Below, one piece after another: positions 35,611 through 47,639 of a stretch of 64,000 nucleotides of DNA. Both the position numbers and the translations under genes were made by a program. The DNA comes from Siphonodentalium dalli. Its lineage: Eukaryota > Mollusca > Scaphopoda > Gadilida > Siphonodentaliidae. The stretch is taken from the NCBI GenBank assembly GCA_032622095.1, contig CP136063.1, forward strand, positions 217,763,982 through 217,827,981. The letters are read 5' to 3'. The notes under the pieces were generated by a model. It was not told the DNA's origin, made no database searches, and was given only the letters and a program-made list of their open reading frames with translations. Position 1 is the stretch's first letter, and each line of letters starts with the position of its first letter.

Positions 35611-36642
35611 GTCTTTATATTTATTCGATATTTGAAGATTTAGTTTAAAAATTTAGAAATTAAAAAAAGCACTTCAATTGTTGACTTCCGATTGCCATTT
35701 TCGTCGTCATTATTGAAAACTCGGGTTATGACTTACTATTATCGGATTAGGATTGGACATACTGTATGATGGCGCAACTGACACCTATGGTTAACGTACG
35801 TTACCGTAAAATGATCTTTTTGTTACTTCCGGTTGCCATTTTGTCCTCCATTTTGGATTTTTTTCAGTCAAATTATGCATGAAATGACAGGCATATGCCA
35901 TGGAATCAAGAACAATGGGGTTTTGCTGTAAATGTATGTAGTGAGTGGGGCATACTCTCTGAAATGGCCGCCATATTGCCCGGAACATACACTATCACCT
36001 TTTAACGTCGAAACAGTTTGAGCAGTCATCCTTACGAAAAATGAATGAAGTTTTATCCTGGGGGGGGGGGGGCGGGTGCACGTTTGACCGACCTGGTTCC
36101 CGGACTAAAATTTCAATTTTCATTTTCTTACATGTTTTTTCTGCATTTTTTTTAACCCAAAAATAACGAGTTTTCCTCCCTGAAACGCGCGGAAATTTGG
36201 GCTGTTTTGTCATATTCAGTAGTTAGGGAACGTTTGCGGTCAGTAAATTTGTATATTTATATAAATCTATTCCGGGTTGACCTTAAAATTGTGCTTTGTA
36301 TTCGACAGTATGTGAAAATAAAAGTAAACTTTCTGATTTTCAGTTTATACGTTTCAGAATAGATCTCCAGAATGATATCATACCCTGACCAACTAGTACC
36401 CCCCACAATAAGTAACCTCAAGCTGAGTCAACTCGTAACCCCCCGCTTTTATTTAGCATACATATTGATCAATATTCTCCTCTCAGATTGACATGACACC
36501 TTCCAAATACGTATACACGAGGGTAGAGATTGCCAAATTGGTTACGAAAGGGTAGGGCAGGAAATTGCCAGGGTATTAAATGATTGCACAATGTATGCTA
36601 AACATGTAGAATATTGCTTGAATTAACCAGAAATCACACCAA
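35611..36642. other. Gene-free stretch
   Basis: Near-repeated words (TTCCGGTTGCCATTTTGTCC) and a 12-base G-run at 36061-36072. No supported gene. Confidence 0.5.
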
Positions 36643-37450
36643 TTAAAGACCCACTTAATTTTCGAACCCCCAGATCATATTAATATAAAATATATGCCAC
36701 ATTATATACCATTTGAAAGACGAAGCTCCAAAACATTGTATTTTCAACTTATTCGATGTAATATTTCTGTGAACGTGTTGTTTTTGTTGAGATAACGATG
36801 TCTGTTCTGTGTTCAAGTTCTGCACAAAGTATATTATTTTCAATAGAATGGAATAACTGTATCTATATAGATATAGAGGATCTCACATGAGTTCCTATTT
36901 TATACGGAATTTATCAACCGAGTTCACTAAATTCGATTTGAGCCGAGGTTTACCGAGGCTCAAATATAATTTAGAGGACGAGGTTGATAAATTACGTATA
37001 AAATAGGACGAGTGTGAGATACCTTTTATCGCATGATCAAATAAACCCGAAGCAACGCGAAATATTCATCGAAAACAACAATTATATACTACAGCGATCG
37101 CAAGTTATCTGAAGAACGCCGTGACGTCATCGCACGCGCTGATATTAAACGTGTCTATTACCGATAATTATGAAACTGCTTTTATGGCCAAATTATGTGA
37201 TAAATAAAGTTATTCATCTGCATTGAAAATAAACTAGTTTGAATTCTGTTGCATTCTGGGAGTCATAACGGGGGAAATTATTTTATGATTTCAGCTATTT
37301 TCTATAACTCTATGATGGGCACCTTCTGCGACACCGACGTTCCACGTGATGAATTATAGTATTTTAATAATATTTTATGGCATAGATTGTTATTAAAACC
37401 ATATATCAAGGCACTATAACAAATAATCGGTGAATTAAGTGAGCATTTAA
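36643..37450. mobile_element. TTAA MITE (AAGGCCCACTTAA family) with nested insertion
   Basis: Outer ends TTAAAGACCCACTTAATTTT and GAATTAAGTGAGCATTTAA. The middle (about 36880-37240) is foreign and contains an imperfect dyad (TTTATACGGAATTTATCAAC / GTTGATAAATTACGTATAAA). Confidence 0.65.
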
Positions 37451-37515
37451 ACAATATATTGATACGCAGGAGGAAATCAGCTATTGTTCGTATATACATG
37501 AACAATCACAATTGA

Positions 37516-37991
37516 TTAAAGGTACTAAACCCGAATTAACTCTCCTAAATTACTATTTATTTGGCTTCGGGGGTAAAATACATTTGATTCGAGTCGAGGA
37601 ATCCACCTATCAAAGCTCAGAGTGATTAGATATCGATTTCTGAAGTTTGTTATTTCTCGAGATATGTAATTAAATGTGGCCAAGAAACATGTGGTCAAAC
37701 GGATGGTCTCGGACAAAATTGCGCATGGAGATGGATAACTCTAAAATCAAGTGGTAATACGGCCAAATTTCGTGGTACTTAAGTGATAATACGGCCATTT
37801 TTGTTGAACAAAATGTTGATAAATAACAAGTTTTGGGAAATTTGATACCATAGTTGACAGTGCCGTGTTAGCATTATTTTGTTGCAATAAATCGATTCTG
37901 ATAACTAACGCATATGAAGAAATGTTTTTGTTGTTGTTGTTGTTGTATCTTGAGGATATGGGGAGCGTCTGATCGGATTGAGTACCTTTAA
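37516..37991. mobile_element. TTAA MITE abutting the TLR stop codon
   Basis: TTAA at 37516-37519 and 37988-37991; ends AGGTACT.AA.CCGA and GATCGGATTGAGTACC. The right TTAA overlaps the TAA stop of the TLR gene (37988-37990 on the minus strand), so the element forms the start of that gene's 3' UTR. Confidence 0.85.
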
Positions 37992-40708
37992 GTTCCTTTA
38001 ACATGTGTGTTGAGTACTTTGGGTCTTGTATTCTCGTTATCGTTGTCGCGTTTCTTAGCCTGGGCACTGTCCATTATTGACATCATAAGATTAGCCCAGA
38101 ATAATTCTCTACTCCTGTCGTCCGGACAGTTAGGATATTTGGTATAAGATGCAAACTCCATTTGTTCCTTGATCTCGTGTGGAATCTCCTTAGACGCGAA
38201 ATAACTGAGATTCACGAGAATTAGGACATCTCGGCCGGTATGCATTTCTTCAATGCGAGCCATGTGGAATTCATACTGACACCAAGGACGCTTAAAGAAC
38301 GAACTGGACAATATACATACCACCTTCCTGCTGTTGTGAATACAAGCTGTTATGTTATATTCTATCGGCATACCGGCCACAAAGTTCCTTTCGTGGATGC
38401 ATAGATTCAGTTTGGAATTCTTCTCAAGTCGCTCTGACATTTCATTGATAAATGGCTTGTCTTCCTCCGCATAAGAAATGAAGGCGTCATAGAGAAATTC
38501 GCCCTCGTGTTCGGCTTGGTGGAAGCGGGCTCGTCCAACATAGTACAGATACCGTAATTTCCATCTGTATCTATAAATAACCATGAGAAGTATGCCGACG
38601 ATGTACAGACCCACACACGTGACGCCGACAAGAATAAAGGGAACGTAATCACGACATCGCAAATCAAGTTCTTTTATTACCGATTCAATGTCTGTAAAAT
38701 ATCTTCTCTTGCCGTCGACTTTGCAATGAAGTTGCTCTTTTGATGGAACCTTGACGTCAGTTGTCTGAATCCATTCTAAGAATTCGATGGTTTCACAGTT
38801 ACATTGAAGTTTGTTTCCTGTGATCACAAGCGTCAAACGATTACCAAGTCTATCAAACGCATTGCGCATCTCTGCGGGTATGGAAAGAATGACGTTATGA
38901 GCCAGGTCAAGATAAGATAGAGAGGCCAGGGAGTCAATGCTGAAATCCAAGTCTGACAGAATGTTTCTACTAAGGTCCAAATGTGAAAGATTCCTCATGT
39001 GAATCAAGAGTTTATCCGGCACGTCAGTAAGTCTGTTTTGTGCCAAATTCAAAACACGAATGTTTACTAAATTTTTAAAGATATTTCCGTGACGGTCGTC
39101 AGATATCTCGAATCCTAGTAAGTTATTATCCAATATTAAAGACTGAAGTCCAACCATTTCGTCGAAGAAATGATCTGATATATGCGAACAGAAATTGTTA
39201 GACAGATTGAGAAATCTGACTTTTTCGAAACCGATGACTGGTCCGACCCAACTGTACAGTAAATTAGAACTAAGATCAACGAGTTCAAGATTATTCTTCT
39301 GGAAACGTATCCAAGGAATTTCATAATGTAGCGACATCTCGGAAGCGAGAATTCGCTTGACGGATTTGGGTATTGGAATACCTGCAGCCAACACGGAAAG
39401 CAAGGTTTGCTTGAGACGAGACCCGTCGGTGAGCATATTGCCAGTTTCATTGATCGTCTGCTGTTTGTTATTTATAAAATCGTCTGTTCGACTCTCTCCT
39501 ATGACATGTAGAGTTTCCGGGTTATGTCCACGTGCAATGTAGTCGGAGTCATCACCGCAAGTCAATCGATTGTCTGTTGATCCCGTTAGAGGGCTGTGCG
39601 ATGCGAACATGAGACTCATGTTTATGTATTTGACATTAGTGAGTAGTTCAGTCTCAAGTATATATCTTCCGTATGTCAACTTGTTGTCCGCAATGTTTAC
39701 CAGCTGTAGCCCGGGAGGTAAGTCTAGAAGTGTGCCATCTTCGATGGTTTCCAACCTGTTGCTACTTACATCTAATTTCTGAAGGGGTGTATTTTTCACC
39801 CACTGCACATGTGATCTTTTGAGTGGAACGCCAAGGCCGAAGGTTCTATGTATAGCAATAAGATATAACTCTGTTATACTGGAATTTTGTAAGCTGTATG
39901 ATGCTACTTCGGCTCCATATAAATTCAAATCCATGTTATAAGATAAATCCAGTTTGAATATGTTTTTAAGTGCGCCAAGTGCGAGTTTATGTATGTTAAC
40001 TACGCCGCACTTCTGTATAGTTAATTTCTTAATATATGGAATATTATAAAAGTAGTTATGTGGTATGTTCGTCATGTTACAATAACTGTTGTCGTGGATA
40101 CCAGACATATATAAACTGGTGAGGTTGACCAGATGCTTCATGCTGTTACCAAACGTAGCAGCCGGCAGGCCATCCATCTGCAGAGATTCGATATTTTTCA
40201 AAGTTGACAGAAGATAATCTGGATATTTCAAAGCCGTTGAAAATGAAGCGACATTTCCGTAGACCCGTAATTCTATCAGTTTTTGCAATGGCGCAAACAC
40301 ATTATTCTCCAGTTTGGCCTCATAAAAGCCCAACTCATCATTGTTCAACAGGGATAGGAATTCTAACGATATCAAGTCTGAAAAAGCACCAACATCGATA
40401 AACTTAAGATTTGCGTCGTCTGCTTTGAGCTCCGTCAGTTTGAACAGACCCCTGAACGAGTGATTACGGAGAACACCGAGTGGATTCCGGCTTATATCGA
40501 GAATCACCGTATTTATCGGAATATTCTCAGGTACCGACGTGAGTGATTTCCCAGCACAATCAACGTCCACTCCCTCATCCGGGTAAAAAACGCTACAGCT
40601 GCATTCGGGGAGGTCCTTGCAAGGGTGCACATGGTGATCTGAAAACGCCAAGATGACATCAAATACACACACGAATCCGAGCAAAGTAATCTGGACTGGT
40701 GGCTTCAT
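37988..40708 (-). CDS. Toll-like receptor, intronless, single-cysteine-cluster type
   Basis: 906 residues. Signal peptide 1-23; N-terminal cysteine cluster (CKDLPECSC...DC) about 30-51; leucine-rich repeats about 65-630 (many LxxLxLxxN, e.g. LELVDLSSN); a non-LRR insert at about 375-455, similar in place to the Z-loop of some endosomal TLRs; C-terminal cap with CNC...C...C at about 632-687; one membrane span 691-713; cytosolic TIR domain from 738. TIR boxes: YDAFISY (740-746), HERNFVAGMP in the BB-loop position (the usual RD..PG is varied), and FW at 870-871. Type I membrane innate-immune receptor expected to signal through TIR adaptors such as MyD88. One cap next to the membrane fits the sccTLR class. 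Start ATG gives a good signal peptide. The stop lies in the TTAA of a MITE. Confidence 0.95.
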   Translation of the reverse strand: MKPPVQITLLGFVCVFDVILAFSDHHVHPCKDLPECSCSVFYPDEGVDVDCAGKSLTSVPENIPINTVILDISRNPLGVLRNHSFRGLFKLTELKADDANLKFIDVGAFSDLISLEFLSLLNNDELGFYEAKLENNVFAPLQKLIELRVYGNVASFSTALKYPDYLLSTLKNIESLQMDGLPAATFGNSMKHLVNLTSLYMSGIHDNSYCNMTNIPHNYFYNIPYIKKLTIQKCGVVNIHKLALGALKNIFKLDLSYNMDLNLYGAEVASYSLQNSSITELYLIAIHRTFGLGVPLKRSHVQWVKNTPLQKLDVSSNRLETIEDGTLLDLPPGLQLVNIADNKLTYGRYILETELLTNVKYINMSLMFASHSPLTGSTDNRLTCGDDSDYIARGHNPETLHVIGESRTDDFINNKQQTINETGNMLTDGSRLKQTLLSVLAAGIPIPKSVKRILASEMSLHYEIPWIRFQKNNLELVDLSSNLLYSWVGPVIGFEKVRFLNLSNNFCSHISDHFFDEMVGLQSLILDNNLLGFEISDDRHGNIFKNLVNIRVLNLAQNRLTDVPDKLLIHMRNLSHLDLSRNILSDLDFSIDSLASLSYLDLAHNVILSIPAEMRNAFDRLGNRLTLVITGNKLQCNCETIEFLEWIQTTDVKVPSKEQLHCKVDGKRRYFTDIESVIKELDLRCRDYVPFILVGVTCVGLYIVGILLMVIYRYRWKLRYLYYVGRARFHQAEHEGEFLYDAFISYAEEDKPFINEMSERLEKNSKLNLCIHERNFVAGMPIEYNITACIHNSRKVVCILSSSFFKRPWCQYEFHMARIEEMHTGRDVLILVNLSYFASKEIPHEIKEQMEFASYTKYPNCPDDRSRELFWANLMMSIMDSAQAKKRDNDNENTRPKVLNTHVKGT

Positions 40709-40817
40709 CTTGTGTGCGTCTGGGGATCAAATCTGCAAATACATTAACAACACTCTCAACGGCTCTAGGAAATAACTTAAAACAATAAATGTGATTTTTT
40801 TGCGGGTATCCTTGAGG

Positions 40818-40924
40818 TTTAATGTCATTGCGTATGACGTTATTTCCCAATACATATTCACACCACGCAGCCCACACAATTGCTATGTTTCCATACGATT
40901 TAATGTCATTGCGTATGACGTTAT
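40818..40924. promoter_or_regulatory. Repeated dyad upstream of the TLR gene
   Basis: An identical 26-bp segment with core TGTCATTGCGTATGACGTTA occurs at 40818-40843 and 40899-40924, about 110 and 190 bp upstream of the TLR start. The core is an imperfect palindrome (GTCAT.....ATGAC) with a CRE-like TGACGT. A candidate enhancer or promoter site; no factor can be assigned. Confidence 0.45.
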
Positions 40925-41039
40925 ATCTCAATAATCTTAGCGGCAAGAATACGCCAGCTAAAGGCGGATTATAACAGTGGGGCTATAACGCTTAATGAAT
41001 ACTGGAGCGCCATAATATACTGCGTAACTTTTATCGACT

Positions 41040-41506
41040 TTAAAGGCCCACTTAATTTTCGAGTCACCGATTTTTTTATAGTGCCTTGATATATATGCCA
41101 TAAAATATGATTAAATTACTATGATTCATCACCATTTGAAACGCCTGTGTCTCAGAAGATGCCCATAGAGAAATAGAAAACAGCTGAAATCACAAAAAAA
41201 GATCCCCCATTATGGCTCCCAGAATGCAACAGAATTCAAACTAAATGTATTTTCGATGGAAGGGAATAACTCTATCTTTAAAATGTAGAGTTATCCCCCT
41301 CCATTGAAAATAATACACTTTGCGCAACAAAACCAGACAAAACTTAAACACAAAAACACGTTGGTAACTCACCAAAAACAACATGTTCACAGTTTATTAC
41401 ACCGGTTAAGTTGACAATACAATGTTAGAGAGCTTCCTATTTCAAATGGTATATAATATGGCATATATATGTGATCTGGGGGTTCGAAAATTAAGTGGGC
41501 CTTTAA
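41040..41506. mobile_element. TTAA MITE, complete AAGGCCCACTTAATTTTCGA copy
   Basis: TTAA at 41040-41043 and 41503-41506 with perfect ends AAGGCCCACTTAATTTTCGA. Best-preserved member of the family; no coding capacity. Confidence 0.9.
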
Positions 41507-43242
41507 TGTTGATGTTTCTTTCAAATACATATTGCCAGTTCGGACAGACTGTATCTCTTACGTGTAGTTTATTTCAGTCATGCAGTCATCGTGTTTTCAA
41601 CTTCCATAATAAACGACAAACTGATACTGTCTTCTTGCTATTAATAACCGACATCTGGGACAATTTGGGAATTAGAATGGGGTGTATAAATGTACCATGT
41701 GTGAATACTAGCGTAATAGTATTTTTTATTCCTCGTGTGGTTTTTGTGGGAGGGGTGCAAATTTTGGTTCATTTCTGGTTAAATACGCCCAGAATAAAAA
41801 AAAACCTTCGGAATAGCGAACATTCGGAATAGAGAACCTTCGGAATAATGGACTTTCGGAATAGGGAACCTTCGGAATAATGAACCTTCGGAATAGCGAA
41901 CCTTCGGAATAATGAACATTCGGAATAGAGAACCCTACCCCTTACATGGCACCAAACATGAGTTTTTCGGCTGTGTTCAAATTATTGCCGAAATACATAA
42001 GTATTTGGTGTACGGCGAATTGCAGGAGCACTGTTGTGCAAATTGCAATTTGCATGTTCTGTTACTGTACGTCAAATTGCAAGACCACAACAATATCTGC
42101 TAATTGTAGGCAAATAATTGGGTCAAAATGGGAGTCATATCATTACACATCATTATGGTGACGATTGTGTCATTATGTTGCTTTCCAGCATATTGGAAAA
42201 CCGCGTGTATGCCAATTAAATGGTGACTTAGTTTTTAGCTTTAAAAATAGAGGGGGCTATCTACCTGAACTCTAGTTGAAATGATAAATTTGAAGGTCCT
42301 CTTTGAAATTTAACACAAACTATCATATTTGGCTATGGTTATGATACTTATTTCCCCGAAACTCCAAACATTGAAATGGGCATTAATGACTGTAGACCTC
42401 CCGTTAACTAATGTTCGAAGTCAATCTTAGTTTACACCCAGTCTGACTTCACACACCAGCACTGGTTAGTAACTGCATGCCAACAATGGTTTTATAAATA
42501 TAAAATAACATATGCGGCGAACTGTATGTGAATTATGTCTTGGTGTCATTATAAATGTCATAATTGTAACATCTGCATTATATATGTACCCCGATAAGAG
42601 GAGCAAGTAGATGTTCGGTTTAAAATTATAAATTGCCTGCACAGGGAGAAAAAGTGAAAATGCAAAATATATTTAATTGTGATAAAACCTCACTTTCAAG
42701 TTTATTTATTGCCCCCCCCCCTGATAATTTCGGAAAAATATTGTAATCAGCGGCGTCCGTTCGTTTGCGTGTCCGTTCGTGCGTCCGTCTGATTCCTTGT
42801 AAGGTTGTTAATTACAGTTCAAATTAATTGACCGAAACGACACTTCGTACGAGGTATGACGTTATGGCTATTACATTATCACGGTCCGATGATATTTTTT
42901 CTCTCTGATGTATGGCCCTTTTTTTTTTTACTTAAAATTGTTATTTTCATGTTGTCCGGATAATAATAACTCCGGTGAATAATATCCGATCGGAACGAAA
43001 TTTGGTACGAGTAATAAACATTACATTCTTGAGGTCGAGTTCCAATATCGTTCCGGTCAGATGATTTTTATTATAGCTATAGCCTTTTCAGATCTATACA
43101 TTGCCATGTTCGTTCTCGTGTTATATCAACTAATCCCAACTAAACTTGACATCTAGAATATCCATCACATTGTTCAAGTCAAGTTTGAACGCCCTTTTTC
43201 GACTATAAAATATCAACTGATTCGAGAATATGCCGATTATTA
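41507..43242. other. Gene-free stretch with a short minisatellite
   Basis: 41806-41937 is a 15-16 bp minisatellite (CTTCGGAATAGCGAAC variants). A C-run lies at 42712-42721. No supported gene; the 136-codon frame at 41422-41832 crosses the MITE end and the minisatellite. Confidence 0.6.
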
Positions 43243-44552
43243 CGCCACAAGGTGGTGTTACTAGTTTTGCAGATTTTGAGATTCTGTGGGGCGAATGTAT
43301 CGTGGGAGATTTTTTTTGTACCTTACTCAATCGTACCGATATAATCACGTAGATGCTGCATTTGCAAAGTTAACGCCACCGGTGTATAACATGTTTTTGA
43401 AAACATGACTCAATCGTATCGATAGTCAGGACAGGCTGAAATTGTAAACTTTAAGTCACCGGTGTAATAATATGTTCTTGAAAATATAAATAATCTGATA
43501 GCCTGAAAATAATGTACAACCCAGGAGCCCCTGGTGTAGTGAAGTGAGTTATGGGTAATTTTAATTGGAGTGCGCATGTCTGTTCTGTTGGATCGAGACT
43601 TGGAGTAACCGCCATCTTTAATTTTCTAATTACCGAAAAGTCGAGAAGTAATGGCTCCCAGCCCCCACACGGGCGGGAATCGATATCGATATGACAGCGG
43701 CTGACTAACTATCAAGGCGAGGTACAGTGGAAGGTCACAGGTTAAATATACCCAGGTTAAATGAAATCAAAATGTCATCAGCCGTATAATTAAATATTTT
43801 GAAGCCAAAATAGTACGGTGATCAAGTCAAAATTGTATCGTATGCACAATGTGTTTGTACCGATGAATGTATCGCGACTCGACTCGTTTTCGTGGTCATA
43901 TAGGCCCTATATAACCTATGATCACGAAAACGAGCAGAGTCGCGATATCTGATAGAATTCGAGGAATCGTACATTCACTTTCAATAGTATAGATTCACTG
44001 CAATCTGCCGCGGAATTCCCAAAATTAAGGCTACTTTCATTTTCAATAGGTTTTCCGAATTTCCACTTTCACTTTTCACTTTTACCACGCAAAGCGACCT
44101 TAGTTGACACATATATATGACACACTGGCTGAGTCCATGGCAAATAGTTTATGTAGCATTGCTTCTTTCATCTAATGAAAGCTCACCTCGTTAAAACGCA
44201 TGTCAATCGTATTTGTTTACAAATTGCACTGGGTGCGACGTTTTGCAGTAGGTCCCTATTTGCGGAAGTCCCCGAATTCGCGGAGTTCCCCTAAAATGGG
44301 CGATATATGTATATTTTAATGAGGGAACGGGTGCGTATATGTCAATTGATACGTATTTTAAACAAATAACGACACGATCATCATAATAGAGGTCTGTTCT
44401 ATCAATTATATATGCCCCGAGTTCACTTGGTGCAAATCAAACGGCGATAAACATTCTCGTGTGCCAGAAGGACTCCTTAAAGTTGTGAATAAGATGAATA
44501 TTTATTAGATGTTATTTAACAAGTCAATCAAATAATATTATTCATTAGTTAG
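43243..44552. repeat. Mosaic repeat, copy A
   Basis: Matches 58054-59189 over its length with many substitutions and an extra segment of about 190 bp (43600-43790). Shared marks: TTAACGCCACCGGTGTATAA, GACTCGACTCGTTTTCGTGG, AGGGAACGGGTGCGTATATG, AAAGTTGTGAATAAGATGAA. Contains a dyad at about 43875-43945 (CTCGTTTTCGTGGTCATA / TGATCACGAAAACGAG). Confidence 0.8.
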
Positions 44553-44587
44553 CGCCTATATTAGCGCTAACTAATGAATAATATTTT
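44537..44587. repeat. Hairpin ATTATTCATTAGTTAGCGC
   Basis: Perfect inverted repeat around CTATATTA at the end of mosaic copy A, just upstream of the 95-codon ORF. Confidence 0.75.
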
Positions 44588-44616
44588 ATATTATAATTAT
44601 ATTATAATTTATATTT

Positions 44617-44904
44617 ATGGCTAATAATATGATCTTGGTGGCGTTACCATTTCTGACTATGGTTTTCTTGTTATTCTATCATGTGCATATTTCACAAACA
44701 TGGTGTTCTTCTGAACGTGTGTCTCGTATGGTTGTTGTTGGTGTAGCACTAGTCTTGGCGAAAGGGTTCCATGACGTCGTGATTTATGCATATATTCATG
44801 TTTATGGTCGCTGCCATCCATATGGTGAAATGCGTCGCAATGGCAAAACTATGTCACTTGTCCTTGTAGGACAGACACAAAAAGTAGCGACATTGATAAC
44901 TTAG
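44617..44904 (+). CDS. Hypothetical small membrane protein
   Basis: 95 residues. Hydrophobic N-terminus (about residues 5-22) and a second hydrophobic stretch (about 38-62), so possibly two membrane spans; a Lys/Arg-rich segment follows. It begins right after the AT-rich sequence ATTATATTATAATTTATATT. The first 20 codons and this leader recur at 54590-54676, where the frame ends soon after. No family recognised. The shared leader suggests it belongs to the mosaic repeat family. Confidence 0.3.
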   Translation: MANNMILVALPFLTMVFLLFYHVHISQTWCSSERVSRMVVVGVALVLAKGFHDVVIYAYIHVYGRCHPYGEMRRNGKTMSLVLVGQTQKVATLIT

Positions 44905-46170
44905 GCAGGGATATAACTACCTGTATACTAAACGCAGCTAAGGCGACACTGGGAACCAGCCGACAACGGCGTAAAAATAAAGGCGATTCATCAAATAAGA
45001 GGTCTTGGTTTGACAGCGATTGTCGGTTTTCTAGAATAGATTTCCATCGCATTAAGTTAGCTTACAATCGAAACCGATCTTTTTAGTAAGACACACGTGC
45101 ATTACCGGCACGCGCAGTGACGCATGAGCCTAGAGCATTTATATCGATGACAATACCTGAACTTATTATTATGTTAATTATAATATAATTATGGTATTCA
45201 ATTTGTGTTGGGTTATTTAGTGTTGACTGTGAGATGAACATGGTGATAAGGATGGTTGAACAATTTGTCAACACGACATATTTAAAATGGGACTGTATGT
45301 TTTCTTGAAGGTGTCTTTACTTCCTCTCTGCATGGTTGTGGTAAGTTACACACACATGCGTATGCTATTTGGGATCAATCAAATGAAAGAGAACCCCAAA
45401 TGCCTAAGTTACAGCTAAAATCAAGCCTAGAATGCTGTCGGTGGACATCTTTTTCATCAAAAATAGTTCAAATTCGATAGCTTCAGTCTAGATGTGATCA
45501 AGATCGTGCATGTGCTATTTACGAATTATGCACTCAGCTGAGAGATATGAAATCCGAGACGGTTTCTGCACGACATGTTTTTTAAAAATAATTTCTGCAC
45601 CCGCACCTCATTTCATCTCATCTCGACCATGTATATGAAATTTGGGAACGATCGGATAAAAGATGCAAGCTGCATGTAGTGAGTGCCACATTATTTAGTG
45701 ATGCAAAGAGAAAAATTCAAGATGGCCACTGGCAGCCATGTTTTTCAACGGAATTCCGAACTATTTGAGAAATCGCATATACGGTGATGAAATCATAAAC
45801 ATGCATATTAATTTTAGGATCGATCTAATGAAAGATTTTGATTTTAGATAGTGCCAAAGGGAATTAATGATACAAAATCAAAGATGGCTGCCCGTGGAAA
45901 TGTTTTTGATCGAAAACATTCAAATTCGATAGCTCCCATATAGAGATGATGATGCCTGTAAATATTCCGAATAATGCAGTTTCAATGAAATCAAATGTAG
46001 AAATCCAAGATATCCAATGACGGTCATTTTGTTTAAAACAATAGATCAAATTAATCGGATGAAAGCGTACAGAGGCAGTGTTAAACGGTCGGAAATGTCC
46101 AACAATTAAAATTAGCTGCATACTTAGAAGACATCAACCCGAGGGAGGGGAGGGGGGGGGGGGGGTGACA
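44905..46170. other. Gene-free stretch
   Basis: No domain-bearing ORF. An 11-base G-run at about 46155-46165 marks the right end. Confidence 0.4.
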
Positions 46171-46179
46171 ATGAAACTT

Positions 46180-46900
46180 GAAATTTCGGTCTGGTTCAAG
46201 GGGCATGCAGTTAATAGAACATGCACATGAACTGTTCAAATAGACCCGACAGTGTATCATGCAATATAAGTACCCACACCTAAACCCCATCTTGAAGGTC
46301 CCTATGACCTACCTTGGAACATACGGTACACATGACTTTATAAAACGGACCGCCTGTACCCCATGCAATATAAGTACGTACACCGAACCCCGTGTCACCA
46401 CGTCCCTACATGTAACCAGTTGGAGAGCATACACATGTCATTTTAAAACAGACCCGACAGTGTCCCAAACAATATGAGTATACGTGCACCTCAACCCCCT
46501 CTCGCCGCGTCCCTGTGACCAGCCTTGATAACATACACATTTAATGTCCAAATAGACCGACATTGTGCCATGCAATATAAGTACGTACACCCCAACCCTA
46601 TATCGCCGCGTCCCTACACACGACAAACATCTTCAAACAGACCCGACATTGTCCCATGCAATCTGAGTACGTACACCCCAACGCCCCATACCACTGTCGC
46701 AGCCTTCACACGTGGTCGTTGCGTCCCTACACGCGACCAGTCTTCAGAACATGCACATGAAACAGACCTGACAGTGTCCCATGCAATATATATATATGAA
46801 CGTACACCCCAACCCCTGTCATCGCGTCCCTACATGTGACCAGCCGCGAAACATGCACGTGGCGTGTTCAAGCAGACACGACAGCGTCCCCTTATGTTGT
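46180..46900. repeat. Tandem repeat, unit about 90-110 bp
   Basis: About seven diverged units containing CAGACCCGACAGTGTCCC, ATGCAATATAAGTACGTACA, CCCCAACCCC and CGTCCCTACATGTGACCAG. ORFs here follow the repeat. Confidence 0.75.
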
Positions 46901-46965
46901 CCTTACAATGCTGAGTGTACATTGAAATCAAGTTCCACACAAGGAGTGGCGTGCATTAGTTTTCA

Positions 46966-47480
46966 TGAGACACTAGTACTGTGTTGGTCACTAGAATCAT
47001 CCCAATTAGACACAAGGGCGGGTCGGTGCGTTCGTTTCATTCGCGGCAAACATAATCGGCGATGGGGACATTTCGAGGGTTAATTGCCAGGATTTGTTGA
47101 GCAATATTTCTTATTTATTTGCGAATCTAGTCATCGATAGTTCAGCTATACCTACATGTGTGGCGTTCTTGGTAGTACGATTGCGACAATATTGAAATTA
47201 TGGCAAGTTAGGGGTTAATAGCGACATTGCTGGGCGGCCGCGGCCCCCGTCCATGCCTGGTGGTTTTTTCATGTGACCCCATATCCCAATGTTTTGGCCA
47301 CTAAAATCACCCAGACGGCCCATATGGGCGGTCCGGGCTGGTTATCTTAATCGCCGCAAACATATCGTGATATCGGAATTTCGAGTGTTAATTGCCTGTT
47401 TCTATGCGAATGTAGTCGATGGTAGTTCCGCTACATATATGTGTGGAGTTCTTAGCGGTGCGATGGCGACATGGGGGTTC
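46966..47480. repeat. Old tandem duplication
   Basis: 46966-47160 and 47290-47470 share the order GGTCACTA.AATCA, CGC.GCAAACATA.TCG, TTTCGAG.GTTAATTGCC, GCGAAT.TAGTC and CTACAT.TGTGTGG.GTTCTT, strongly diverged. Confidence 0.55.
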
Positions 47481-47639
47481 AGTTTGGCCACGGTCCCAAC
47501 AGTGTGTGTGTTTTCATGAGGTCCCGCACTGTTCATACATCATGTTGCCGGTCTGGGTTGATCCGGATCCTAGCTGCTCTGGATGGTTTTTAGTCATGGT
47601 ATTGTGCGATTCTGGGCTGGTTTAATACAATTTCATATA

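Noticed and set aside
38407-40401. Several ORFs antisense or out of frame within the TLR
   Set aside because: Shadows of the 906-residue frame.
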